From CAZOZP01 sp964584325 (GTDB lineage: Bacteria > Bacteroidota > Ignavibacteria > Ignavibacteriales > Melioribacteraceae), in NCBI GenBank assembly GCA_964584325.1, contig CAZOZP010000030.1:1-42939 (forward strand): 42,939 bases of DNA, written 5' to 3'. Below are positions 32,271 through 38,495 of the stretch, one piece after another. The position numbers and the translations under genes are program-made. The notes beneath the pieces are model-generated. The model saw nothing but the letters and a program-made list of their open reading frames with translations, did not search any database and was not told the origin of the DNA. Every line of letters begins with the position of its first letter. The first letter of the stretch is position 1.

Positions 32271-33562
32271 GTAAAATATATTTAGATAAAAATGTTTATG
32301 ATACAACACAAGAAAGAATAAAATTTATTTTTGATAATTTTAAAAAAATTTATGTTTCTTTTAGTGGAGGCAAGGATAGCGGAGTTTTATTGAATTTATG
32401 TATAGATGAAGCTAGAAAAAGAGGATTAAAAATTGGATGTTTATTTATAGATTTAGAAGCATTTTACGCGCAGACTATTGATTATATAGAAAAAATGATG
32501 TTTGATAATTTAGATGTTTTAGAACCTTATTGGATCTGTTTACCTATGGAAAGCCCGAATTCTTTAAGTTATTTTGAACCTATTTGGAGATGGTGGGATG
32601 ACGACAAAAAAGATATTTGGGTTAGAGAAATGCCAGAAAATAAATATGTAATAAATTTAAATAATCATAAATTTGATTTTTATAATCAAAATATAACATT
32701 TGAAGAGTTTGTTGTAAAGTTTGGTGAATGGTATTCGCAAGATGAATTAACAGCTTGTTTATTAGGCATAAGGACAAATGAAAGTTTAAATAGATTTAGA
32801 GCTATTACTGGTAATAAATCTACTTTTTTAAGTAAAAAATATTCAACAAAAATAAGTAAAAATATTTTTAATTTCTATCCGATTTATGATTGGGATGTTA
32901 AAGATATTTGGATTTATAATTCAAAATATAAAAAACTCTATAATAGAATATATGATTTATTTTACAAGGCAGGTATTAGTATTCATAAGATGCGGATAGA
33001 TGAACCTTTTGGAAATGAAGCTAAGGCTGGATTAAATTTATTTAGAGTAATAGAACCAGAAACTTGGAAAAAGGTTGTTAATAGAGTAAGTGGTGCAAAT
33101 TTTGGAAATATATATTCAGGAAACAAAATAATGAATAGTAGATATGATTTACCTAAAAATCATAGTTGGAAAAGTTTTACTAAATTTTTATTGAAAACAT
33201 TACCAAAACAAATAGCAGATAATTATAAAATAAAGTTTATAAAATTTATAAAATATTGGAATAAGGTAGGATGTCCTATTTTAAAAGAGCATTTAGCATT
33301 ATTAGAAAAGGATTATTCAAAATATATTTATAATACAAAAAAATTTAGTAATAGAGGGAAAGGCGATAAAGAAGTTATTAAATTTAAAAAAATAATTGAT
33401 GAAATACCAAAATTGGATTCAAAAGACGATTTCTTGACTTGGAAAAGATTAGCAATGTGTATTATTAAAAATGATTATTATTGTAAGTCATTGTCCTTTT
33501 CAATAACTAAAGAACAGCTATTAAAACAGAAAAAATTATTATTAAAATATAAAAATTTATAA
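32267..33562 (+). CDS. ibrA: IbrA-like PAPS reductase-family PP-loop protein (DUF3440 type)
   Basis: The 431-residue protein (ATG 32267, overlapping the helicase stop) has a PP-loop, VSFSGGKDSGVLL (about 30-42), that binds ATP and adenylates or thiolates a substrate. It also has GCLFIDLEAFY and a later LLGIRTNESLNRFRAI segment as in PAPS reductase relatives. The long C-terminus (PETWKKVVNRVSGANFGNIY) fits the DUF3440 / IbrA branch, not sulfate-assimilation reductases. It lies directly before an IbrB-like gene, the pair known from E. coli as activators of Ig-binding protein expression. In a phage the substrate is unknown; nucleic-acid modification is a hypothesis. Confidence 0.85.
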   Translation: MSKIYLDKNVYDTTQERIKFIFDNFKKIYVSFSGGKDSGVLLNLCIDEARKRGLKIGCLFIDLEAFYAQTIDYIEKMMFDNLDVLEPYWICLPMESPNSLSYFEPIWRWWDDDKKDIWVREMPENKYVINLNNHKFDFYNQNITFEEFVVKFGEWYSQDELTACLLGIRTNESLNRFRAITGNKSTFLSKKYSTKISKNIFNFYPIYDWDVKDIWIYNSKYKKLYNRIYDLFYKAGISIHKMRIDEPFGNEAKAGLNLFRVIEPETWKKVVNRVSGANFGNIYSGNKIMNSRYDLPKNHSWKSFTKFLLKTLPKQIADNYKIKFIKFIKYWNKVGCPILKEHLALLEKDYSKYIYNTKKFSNRGKGDKEVIKFKKIIDEIPKLDSKDDFLTWKRLAMCIIKNDYYCKSLSFSITKEQLLKQKKLLLKYKNL

Positions 33563-33579
33563 AAAATAAGGGGGACTGA

Positions 33580-34083
33580 ATGTTTATAAGTCCAGTTTAT
33601 AATGTTAAGGCGATACATCTTAATAAAATAAAAGCGAATGAATACAATCCTAATTCAGTTGCACCGCCTGAAATGCGGTTATTGTATAAGTCAATTTTAG
33701 AAGACGGGTATACGATGCCCGTTGTTGTTTTTTATAATAAAGAAGAGGATGTATATGAGATAGTAGATGGTTTTCATAGATATACAATTATGTTAAAATA
33801 TAAAGATATTTATGAAAGAGAAAAAGGAATGTTGCCTTGTTCAATAATAGAAAAACCAATTACTGATAGAATGGCATCTACTATAAGACATAATAGGGCA
33901 AGGGGTAGTCATGATGTAGATTTAATGAGTAATATTGTAGCCGAGCTTATAGGTTTAGGAAAGAGTAATGCTTGGATTTCAAAAAATTTAGGTATGGATG
34001 TGGATGAAGTTTTAAGATTAAAACAAATAACAGGATTGGCAAATCTATTTAAAGATGAAGAATTTAGCAAAAGTTGGGAATAA
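33580..34083 (+). CDS. ibrB: IbrB-like ParB/sulfiredoxin-domain protein
   Basis: The 167-residue product starts at ATG 33580 after AAGGGGGA. It has the ParB N-terminal order: KIKANEYNPN, then a 'SILEDGYTMPVVV' strand-helix, VDGFHRYTI (DGxHR, residues 63-67), and TIRHNRARGSH near residue 120, followed by a helix-turn-helix-like end (SNAWISKNLGMDVDEVLRLK). The last part resembles a small DNA-binding helix set. ParB-type domains bind nucleotides and often regulate or modify DNA. It forms a pair with the upstream IbrA-like protein, as seen in other mobile elements. Confidence 0.88.
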   Translation: MFISPVYNVKAIHLNKIKANEYNPNSVAPPEMRLLYKSILEDGYTMPVVVFYNKEEDVYEIVDGFHRYTIMLKYKDIYEREKGMLPCSIIEKPITDRMASTIRHNRARGSHDVDLMSNIVAELIGLGKSNAWISKNLGMDVDEVLRLKQITGLANLFKDEEFSKSWE

Positions 34084-34093
34084 TTTAACAAAA

Positions 34094-34288
34094 ATGAGTG
34101 AGAACATGAAAAAACCAAAAACAAAAAAAGATTGGGCATTGTATCGGGCTATTTTAGCATCCGAAACTGGAATTAAAAAAATAGAAGAGTCAGAAAATGG
34201 CGATATAAATACTTTGAACTATTCTATTTTTTATTTATTGCTAGCATTAAATGGTCTTGCTACAGCATTTTACGAGGAGGAAAAATGA
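34094..34288 (+). CDS. Hypothetical protein, 64 aa
   Basis: I chose ATG 34094, after the IbrB-like stop, giving MSENMKKPKTKKDWALYRAI; an upstream in-frame ATG at 34055 would overlap. The product has a basic N-terminus and a hydrophobic C-terminal segment (LNYSIFYLLLALNGLATAFY), perhaps a helix packed on a partner or the membrane. It ends in an ATGA overlap with the helix-turn-helix gene. No family recognised. Confidence 0.55.
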   Translation: MSENMKKPKTKKDWALYRAILASETGIKKIEESENGDINTLNYSIFYLLLALNGLATAFYEEEK

Positions 34289-34443
34289 AAATTAATGAAT
34301 TATTAAAAGACGAGTCTATTTCTTATAAGGAAATTGCAAACCGCTTGGGCGTATGTAAAAGCACTATTTACAAATATGCAAAAGAACTAGGTTATAAAAG
34401 AAAATTAGGACGTAAAAAAATAAATTTTGAGAGGTTAAAATGA
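34285..34443 (+). CDS. Helix-turn-helix mini-protein, 52 aa
   Basis: ATG 34285 to TGA 34443, with GAGGAGG upstream and ATGA overlaps on both sides. Residues 10-33 form a clear helix-turn-helix (SISYKEIANRLGVCKSTIYK, then YAKELGY). A basic tail follows (KRKLGRKKI). This looks like a small DNA-binding regulator of the Hin/resolvase-like HTH type without a catalytic domain. It may bind the inverted repeats near 30121 or 40218, which is only a guess. Confidence 0.75.
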   Translation: MKINELLKDESISYKEIANRLGVCKSTIYKYAKELGYKRKLGRKKINFERLK

Positions 34444-34622
34444 TTAGAAATTGTAAAAATTTTAAAGAATATTTGATAATAACTTTAATTTTGATTTTGT
34501 TTTTATCTTTAATTTATTTTAGCTTTAAATTTATCGAAAAAGACTATGATTTAGAAATTTCGCAGTCTGAAATAGATAATACAAATAAAGTTCAAGCTGA
34601 TAAAATTTTAGAAAATTTATAG
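34440..34622 (+). CDS. Single-pass membrane protein, 60 aa
   Basis: The product has one long hydrophobic segment (YLIITLILILFLSLIYFSF) and then an acidic outside or inside tail (EKDYDLEISQSEIDNTNKVQ). It starts on the ATGA overlap with the HTH gene. It is the first of a run of membrane mini-proteins that leads to the secreted kinase-like gene. Function unknown. Confidence 0.6.
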   Translation: MIRNCKNFKEYLIITLILILFLSLIYFSFKFIEKDYDLEISQSEIDNTNKVQADKILENL

Positions 34623-34631
34623 GAGTGAAAA

Positions 34632-34823
34632 ATGTTTTACGATACAGATAAAATAAAAATTAATAACATGCTTAAACATGCTTTAGCCTATCTTAACCAA
34701 GCTAAATTAATTTCTCAAAAAAGCAAAGTGGCTGATAATTTTGCAAAGCTTAAAGATTTAAAAGATATAATAAAAAAAATAGAAGAATTAAAAAATTCTA
34801 AAAAAGAGGTAGAACTATGTTAA
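34632..34823 (+). CDS. Hypothetical helical protein, 63 aa
   Basis: ATG 34632 follows TAGGAGTG. The product is Lys- and Leu-rich, entirely helical by composition (KLKDLKDIIKKIEELKNSKK), with no membrane segment. The stop overlaps the next start by 7 bases. No family recognised. Confidence 0.6.
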   Translation: MFYDTDKIKINNMLKHALAYLNQAKLISQKSKVADNFAKLKDLKDIIKKIEELKNSKKEVELC

Positions 34824-35023
34824 TAGATACTGAAAAAGTTATCGTTCCCAATTGGTTTAATAAAATACAAATTGAAGACTCAATCGATGAAAAATTAACA
34901 AGCAAACAATTTCAAGAATTTAAAAATTATCTGTTAAATAGCGAAATTTCAAACGATGTATCTGATTTGATTTTTAATTATTATCAAGAATTTAAGGAGT
35001 TTACGCAAAATGCAAAAAAATGA
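34817..35023 (+). CDS. Hypothetical acidic protein, 68 aa
   Basis: ATG 34817 lies 8 bases after GAGG within the previous gene. The product has KVIVPNWFNKIQIEDSIDEK near the N-terminus, then helices with many Asn, Ser and Glu (FKNYLLNSEISNDVSDLIFN). The end overlaps the next gene by 14 bases. I cannot assign a family. Confidence 0.6.
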   Translation: MLIDTEKVIVPNWFNKIQIEDSIDEKLTSKQFQEFKNYLLNSEISNDVSDLIFNYYQEFKEFTQNAKK

Positions 35024-35192
35024 ATTTTCAGCCATCGTTTTTTTGTTTAGTATGATTTGCTTTGTTTTTTTTCTTTTTAGCTTATTTGTTTATTTTCAGC
35101 TTAAAAATGACAAATTAATGAATGAGTATATGAATTCATTGCAATACCAACAAGATTTAAAGGAAAATTCAGAAAATTGGAATTTGAATTAA
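35010..35192 (+). CDS. Single-pass membrane protein, 60 aa (Rz-like outline)
   Basis: The product has an N-terminal membrane segment (IVFLFSMICFVFFLFSLFVY) followed by a polar, Gln/Asn-rich helix (KNDKLMNEYMNSLQYQQDLK). This signal-anchor plus helix plan is that of small spanin- or Rz-like proteins, but it is far from the lysis genes and much shorter. ATG 35010 follows TAAGGAG. Function unknown. Confidence 0.55.
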   Translation: MQKNEFSAIVFLFSMICFVFFLFSLFVYFQLKNDKLMNEYMNSLQYQQDLKENSENWNLN

Positions 35193-35260
35193 TAGAAATA
35201 ATATTTATTTTATTATTTTCAGTTTTATTTTTAATTGTTTTGTTTTTATATTTTAATTAA
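35177..35260 (+). CDS. Possible hydrophobic micropeptide, 27 aa (TTG start)
   Basis: The frame TTG 35177 to TAA 35260 encodes an almost purely hydrophobic helix (IIFILLFSVLFLIVLFLYF). It overlaps the previous gene, but the ribosome site (AAGGA, 13 bases away) is weak. In such AT-rich DNA a chance hydrophobic frame is possible, so this is tentative. Confidence 0.3.
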   Translation: MEFELIEIIFILLFSVLFLIVLFLYFN

Positions 35261-35279
35261 AAAAAGGGGGATAATTTTT

Positions 35280-35408
35280 ATGTTATCAATTATTTTAATA
35301 ATAAGTTTAAGTTTAATTTTAATTATTTATTTTTTATTTAAAGATTTAAAATTTTTAGATAAAAAAGATACTTCTGAAATTTTAACTAAAAATAAAAAAA
35401 ATGATTAA
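35280..35408 (+). CDS. Single-pass membrane mini-protein, 42 aa
   Basis: ATG 35280 to TAA 35408, with GGGGG about 10 bases upstream. A hydrophobic N-terminus (SIILIISLSLILIIYFLF) is followed by a charged tail (KDLKFLDKKDTSEILTKN). It belongs to the run of membrane mini-proteins before the secreted kinase-like gene, 19 bases upstream of it. Function unknown. Confidence 0.5.
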   Translation: MLSIILIISLSLILIIYFLFKDLKFLDKKDTSEILTKNKKND

Positions 35409-35427
35409 TAAATAAGGGAGAAGATTT

Positions 35428-36978
35428 ATGAAAAAAAATTTATTATTAATTTTATTGATAGTTTTAATTTTTAATTCAATTATTTTTGCTTGCGAAACTT
35501 TAGCTTTAAAAAGTCATATATCAGAAATCTCTAGTGAACATCAAAAATTTGCTGATATTTTGAAAAGAGATTATGGTTTAGATGTTTTGTCAATAAAAGA
35601 ATTATCAGGTGGAAGTTGTAATATTAAGCCTCTTTTGATTACTACTTTAGATGGTAAAAAATACGTTTTTAAATTTTTAACTTATCATAAAAAAGATTTA
35701 TTGTTCTTTTTAAATTTTAATTTACATTTGCAAAATAACGGGATAAATATTCACAAAATCTATCCAACCAAAGATAACCAATATTTTAGCCATTATAGCT
35801 CAAGGGTTCTATATTGCTTGTTTGAATACTTTGACGACTTCAAAATCGAGCCATTTAGCGATTATTTCAAGGTCGGCAATATGTTAGCTAGTCTAGATAA
35901 TATAATGCTTAATTTTAGATATCAAAACCCTAGACAATATAAAAGTCGTATTCAAATTATGAAAGAGGTTTTAGTAAAAACTTTTGACCCAAATCAAATA
36001 TTAGATATTGTAAAAATAATTCAGTTTTTGGATATACATAAAGATAAATTTTTAAAATTGTGTATCCATAATGATTTACATTCTGAAAATGTAGATGTAA
36101 ATTTTAGGATTATTGATATAGGGATTGCGCAGTATGACTGGCGAATTTGTAATTTTATAAATATATTTTTCAGCCGTGGAAATAGTAAATTTGATAATTT
36201 AGAGCTGATTAGATCAATCGCTGGTTATAATCAAATTGCTCTTAAACCTTTAAATTTTCACGAAATGTTAGGCATACTTTATGTCTTAAAAAGTCGTGTT
36301 TATGAAGATTTGATTTTATGCAAACAAACATTTTTAAAAGGGATTGATTGCAATGTTTTAGAGAAATATCACTATGCTGCTTTGGCGCTTAAAAGCAAAA
36401 TTATTTATCAGCCACTAGAAATGGACGAACACGAAGGGCAATTCGATATTGAAGATAAAGTTATATATTTTAATTTTTGGCAGATGCTAAGATGTTTGGT
36501 TATCATAAAAGATGGAAAATTTTTTGATATTTACGGAAATAAAATAAATACTAATTTTAGAGAGTTTAGATGGCAAGGTGTTCGTTACTTTTTAAACTCG
36601 ACAAAGTTTGTTATGGATGTTTGCGGTAACATATTTCTAACAACAATAAAAGATATTACTCATTTGAAACATAGCCATTTCTTAGCTGGCAGACCAGTTG
36701 CGCATGCTGGAATGATTGATGTCACTGATGGAACTTTAATAACGATTGATACTGATTCAGGACATTATAAGCCGAGAAACTTTCATGCACTACAAGTTGC
36801 ACATTGTTTGCTTAGTCAAAATACTAAATTGTTTCAAATTAATCATTTATTTGATAAATTTTTAGGAAAAGAAATTACTTTGATCACAGAAAAATTTTAT
36901 GATTTTAGATATAATTCAATGAAAAAGATAAATCAATTTACAATAAAAGAAATGATCTCGATTTGTAATGCTTCTTAA
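35428..36978 (+). CDS. Secreted or lipid-anchored APH-fold kinase / effector-like protein
   Basis: The 516-residue product begins with a signal peptide (KKNLLLILLIVLIFNSIIF, then AC at 21-22; perhaps lipobox-like). Residues 55-250 follow the aminoglycoside-phosphotransferase/choline-kinase outline: a Gly-Gly-Ser loop (LSGGSCNI), a lysine strand (KKYVFKF, Lys82), a catalytic loop LCIHNDLHSENV (Asp216, Asn221) and a metal-site strand RIIDIG (Asp230). The C-terminal domain has HSHFLAGRPVAHAGMI and DTDSGHYKPRNFHAL (415-455). That paired 'H-S-x-F-L-x-G-x-P-V ... SGHY' signature I recall from the ends of effector-type proteins of pathogens and symbionts. It is neither replicative nor structural, so it is likely cargo that acts outside the bacterial cytoplasm. 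Confidence 0.75.
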   Translation: MKKNLLLILLIVLIFNSIIFACETLALKSHISEISSEHQKFADILKRDYGLDVLSIKELSGGSCNIKPLLITTLDGKKYVFKFLTYHKKDLLFFLNFNLHLQNNGINIHKIYPTKDNQYFSHYSSRVLYCLFEYFDDFKIEPFSDYFKVGNMLASLDNIMLNFRYQNPRQYKSRIQIMKEVLVKTFDPNQILDIVKIIQFLDIHKDKFLKLCIHNDLHSENVDVNFRIIDIGIAQYDWRICNFINIFFSRGNSKFDNLELIRSIAGYNQIALKPLNFHEMLGILYVLKSRVYEDLILCKQTFLKGIDCNVLEKYHYAALALKSKIIYQPLEMDEHEGQFDIEDKVIYFNFWQMLRCLVIIKDGKFFDIYGNKINTNFREFRWQGVRYFLNSTKFVMDVCGNIFLTTIKDITHLKHSHFLAGRPVAHAGMIDVTDGTLITIDTDSGHYKPRNFHALQVAHCLLSQNTKLFQINHLFDKFLGKEITLITEKFYDFRYNSMKKINQFTIKEMISICNAS

Positions 36979-37019
36979 ATTAAAAAGTCTCAATAATATA
37001 ATAAAAGAGAGGATTAAAA

Positions 37020-37202
37020 ATGAAAAACATTCTAAATAATTTAGCTGTCGATCGCAAAAAACTTTTGAACATTGCTGATGAAATATCAAAAGGAATTTCA
37101 AATGAAAATATTATAAAAGAACTTTTCAAGGTGGCTGATAATTTAGAAACTACTCGGATGACATTATCAAGTTTACGAAATGATATGAACGAAATTTTGT
37201 AA
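37020..37202 (+). CDS. Hypothetical helical protein, 60 aa
   Basis: ATG 37020 follows GAGAGGAT. The product is helical and charged (DRKKLLNIADEISKGISNEN, then LETTRMTLSSLRNDMNEIL), consistent with a short coiled coil. There is no Cys and no membrane part. It lies between the secreted kinase-like gene and a Cys-rich mini-protein. Function unknown. Confidence 0.6.
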   Translation: MKNILNNLAVDRKKLLNIADEISKGISNENIIKELFKVADNLETTRMTLSSLRNDMNEIL

Positions 37203-37212
37203 GGATGAAAAT

Positions 37213-37368
37213 ATGAAATGTAAAATATGCGGATGCGAATGTTCAACTGAGGATTTATGGTTAGATACTTTTTGCCAAGAATGCTGGGAAGCAGAGTGCG
37301 ACAAAACTTGGTGGGAGTATATCAAAAGTTTATCAAAAATTTTGTTTAAAAATGACTTTACAAATTAA
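37213..37368 (+). CDS. Zinc-binding mini-protein, 51 aa
   Basis: ATG 37213 to TAA 37368; AAGGATG upstream. The Cys layout CKICGCEC near the start and CQECWEAEC in the middle suggests a one- or two-zinc ribbon of the type common in small phage proteins. The end is aromatic and basic (TWWEYIKSLSKILFKN). It ends within the promoter region of the structured RNA. Confidence 0.6.
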   Translation: MKCKICGCECSTEDLWLDTFCQECWEAECDKTWWEYIKSLSKILFKNDFTN

Positions 37369-37384
37369 ACAAATATTTTATAAT
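37357..37384 (+). promoter_or_regulatory. Sigma70-like promoter for the structured RNA
   Basis: TTTACA (37357-37362), 16 bases, TATAAT (37379-37384). Transcription would start near 37391, at the beginning of a hairpin-rich non-coding stretch. The -35 lies inside the end of the 37213 gene. Confidence 0.7.
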
Positions 37385-37390
37385 ATAAAC

Positions 37391-37579
37391 ATTATCGTTA
37401 TGCGATACGCATCCTCTTAATCTGTTCGAGAGGGGTTTTATACAATTTTATCCGCCAAAAAATAAAAAAAGAATGACAAATTTAAGACCTGATTTTATTC
37501 AGGCAAGGGAGTTAGTATCTTGGCGGACACTAACTTTTTTGTCATCCCCTTGTCTGTATAAAGTTAGGTCTTTTTTTTT
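37391..37579 (+). ncRNA. Candidate bistable, pseudoknotted small RNA with terminator
   Basis: About 190 bases with no gene, own promoter and a T9 end. Hairpins ATGCG-ATA-CGCAT (37400-37412) and CCTCT/AGAGG (37413-37433) come first. Two 8-bp helices cross each other: TCCGCCAA (37451-37458) with TTGGCGGA (37520-37527), and ATGACAAA (37473-37480) with TTTGTCAT (37538-37545). A competing nested set pairs AAGACCT (37484-37490) with AGGTCTT (37566-37572), CAAGGG (37504-37509) with CCCTTG (37547-37552), and GTTAGT (37511-37516) with ACTAAC (37529-37534). CTAACTT (37530-37536) can also pair AAGTTAG (37561-37567). Mutually exclusive helices next to T-runs suggest a switch or attenuator ahead of the replication genes. 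Confidence 0.7.
37566..37579 (+). terminator. Terminator end of the structured RNA
   Basis: AGGTCTT (37566-37572), which can pair with AAGACCT at 37484-37490, runs into nine T (37571-37579). A second T-run at 37535-37540 follows ACTAAC. The two possible termination points belong to competing folds. Confidence 0.65.
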
Positions 37580-37596
37580 GTAAAAAGGAGTTAATA

Positions 37597-37662
37597 ATGT
37601 TGAAAATAAAATTTAAAAATTATAAAATATTAAATAATAATCGAGGAACGAGAAATGAATAA
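37597..37662 (+). CDS. Possible leader peptide, 21 aa
   Basis: ATG 37597 to TAA 37662, with a very good AAGGAG seven bases upstream. The peptide is basic (LKIKFKNYKILNNNRG). It overlaps the next gene's start (37655) by eight bases. It may be a leader for translational coupling after the structured RNA. The short length makes it uncertain. Confidence 0.35.
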   Translation: MLKIKFKNYKILNNNRGTRNE

Positions 37663-37837
37663 AAATGAAATAATAAAACAATTTTCTAAACATTTTAAAA
37701 GGATTGAAGAAGACTTGAATCAAATTAATGGATTTACTCCATTAATGAAAAAAGTAATATCTTTAAACATTAAAAATTTAGAAAGTGATATTTTAAAATT
37801 AAGCGAGGAACGAGACTATGAGCAAACCAACCGATAG
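37655..37837 (+). CDS. Hypothetical protein, 60 aa
   Basis: ATG 37655 follows CGAGGAACGAG. The product is helical and charged (KQFSKHFKRIEEDLNQINGF, then NIKNLESDILKLSEE). It overlaps the initiator gene by 20 bases. It may work with replication initiation because of its position; no family recognised. Confidence 0.6.
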   Translation: MNKNEIIKQFSKHFKRIEEDLNQINGFTPLMKKVISLNIKNLESDILKLSEERDYEQTNR

Positions 37838-38495
37838 AACTAGTTTTGTATTTTACAAATCTTTTTATGATTCAATAAAAGACTTGCCAAAAGAAAATCA
37901 AATAGAAGTTTATAATTTAATTTTTGAATATTGTTTTTTTGGAAAAGAACCAAATTTTAAAAATACTTCAACCGCAATTTTTAAACTAATAAAACCAAAC
38001 ATTGACGCAAATAATAAAAGATATTTTGCAAACATTAAGAATGGGAAAAAAGGTGGACGTCCGTCTAAAACAAAAACCCAATCAAAACCCAATCAAAACC
38101 CAATCAAAACCCAATCAAACCCAAACAAAACCTTTAATGTAGATGTTGATGTAGATGTTGATGTAGATGTTGAAAAAAGAAATAATAATAATATGTCTAT
38201 CCAGTTTGAAATTGAGCAAATCTGGAAAGAATATCCAAGAAAGGAAGGCAAAGCTATCGCCTTTAAGAAAATCCCACGAATACTAAAAGAAATCACAAAA
38301 GAGCAATTACTACAGGCGATACGCAATTACAAACTAGACATTCAAACTAAAAAAATCGAGCAAAAGTATATCAAAATGGGCAGCACATTCTTTAATGGCG
38401 GTTATATGGATTACTTAGACGGCGATTATCAGGCAAGAAAAAAAATGTTAGAAGAAAAAGAGTTAGACGATGCAGTAAAGGCGGCCTTGATATGA
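37818..38495 (+). CDS. Replication initiation protein (DUF6291-type N-terminus)
   Basis: The 225-residue product starts with a DUF6291-like region (SFVFYKSFYDSIKDLPKENQ, later FKLIKPNIDANNKRYFANI and KKGGRPSK). A low-complexity linker rich in Pro, Asn and Gln is followed by VDVDVDVDVDVE. The C-terminal domain (IWKEYPRKEGKAIAFKKIPR) is typical of phage replisome organisers or helicase loaders. The linker DNA carries tandem iterons (38073-38116 and 38138-38173), as in lambda O, where the origin is inside the initiator gene. ATG 37818 follows CGAGGAACGAG. The end overlaps the primase-helicase. Confidence 0.82.
   Translation: MSKPTDRTSFVFYKSFYDSIKDLPKENQIEVYNLIFEYCFFGKEPNFKNTSTAIFKLIKPNIDANNKRYFANIKNGKKGGRPSKTKTQSKPNQNPIKTQSNPNKTFNVDVDVDVDVDVEKRNNNNMSIQFEIEQIWKEYPRKEGKAIAFKKIPRILKEITKEQLLQAIRNYKLDIQTKKIEQKYIKMGSTFFNGGYMDYLDGDYQARKKMLEEKELDDAVKAALI
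38073..38132 (+). repeat. 11-bp iterons, probable replication origin
   Basis: AAAACCCAATC occurs four times in perfect tandem (38073-38083, 38084-38094, 38095-38105, 38106-38116), with a degenerate fifth copy (38117-38126) and a partial one to 38132. Because 11 is not a multiple of three, the copies are read in different frames, so the repeat is kept at DNA level, not protein level. Its spacing of about one helical turn fits initiator binding. Confidence 0.82.
38138..38173 (+). repeat. 12-bp tandem repeat next to the iterons
   Basis: TGTAGATGTTGA is repeated three times (38138-38149, 38150-38161, 38162-38173), giving alternating Val-Asp in the initiator. It is in frame with the gene, so it may be protein-driven, an origin element or slippage. 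Confidence 0.75.

Noticed and set aside
32267..33562. Phosphorothioation system (DndACDE)
   Set aside because: Only a PP-loop protein is present; no DndA/IscS-like desulfurase, DndD or DndE is visible. The IbrA/DUF3440 reading fits better.
38073..38132. CRISPR-like array
   Set aside because: Repeats are 11 bp and directly adjacent, with no spacers.
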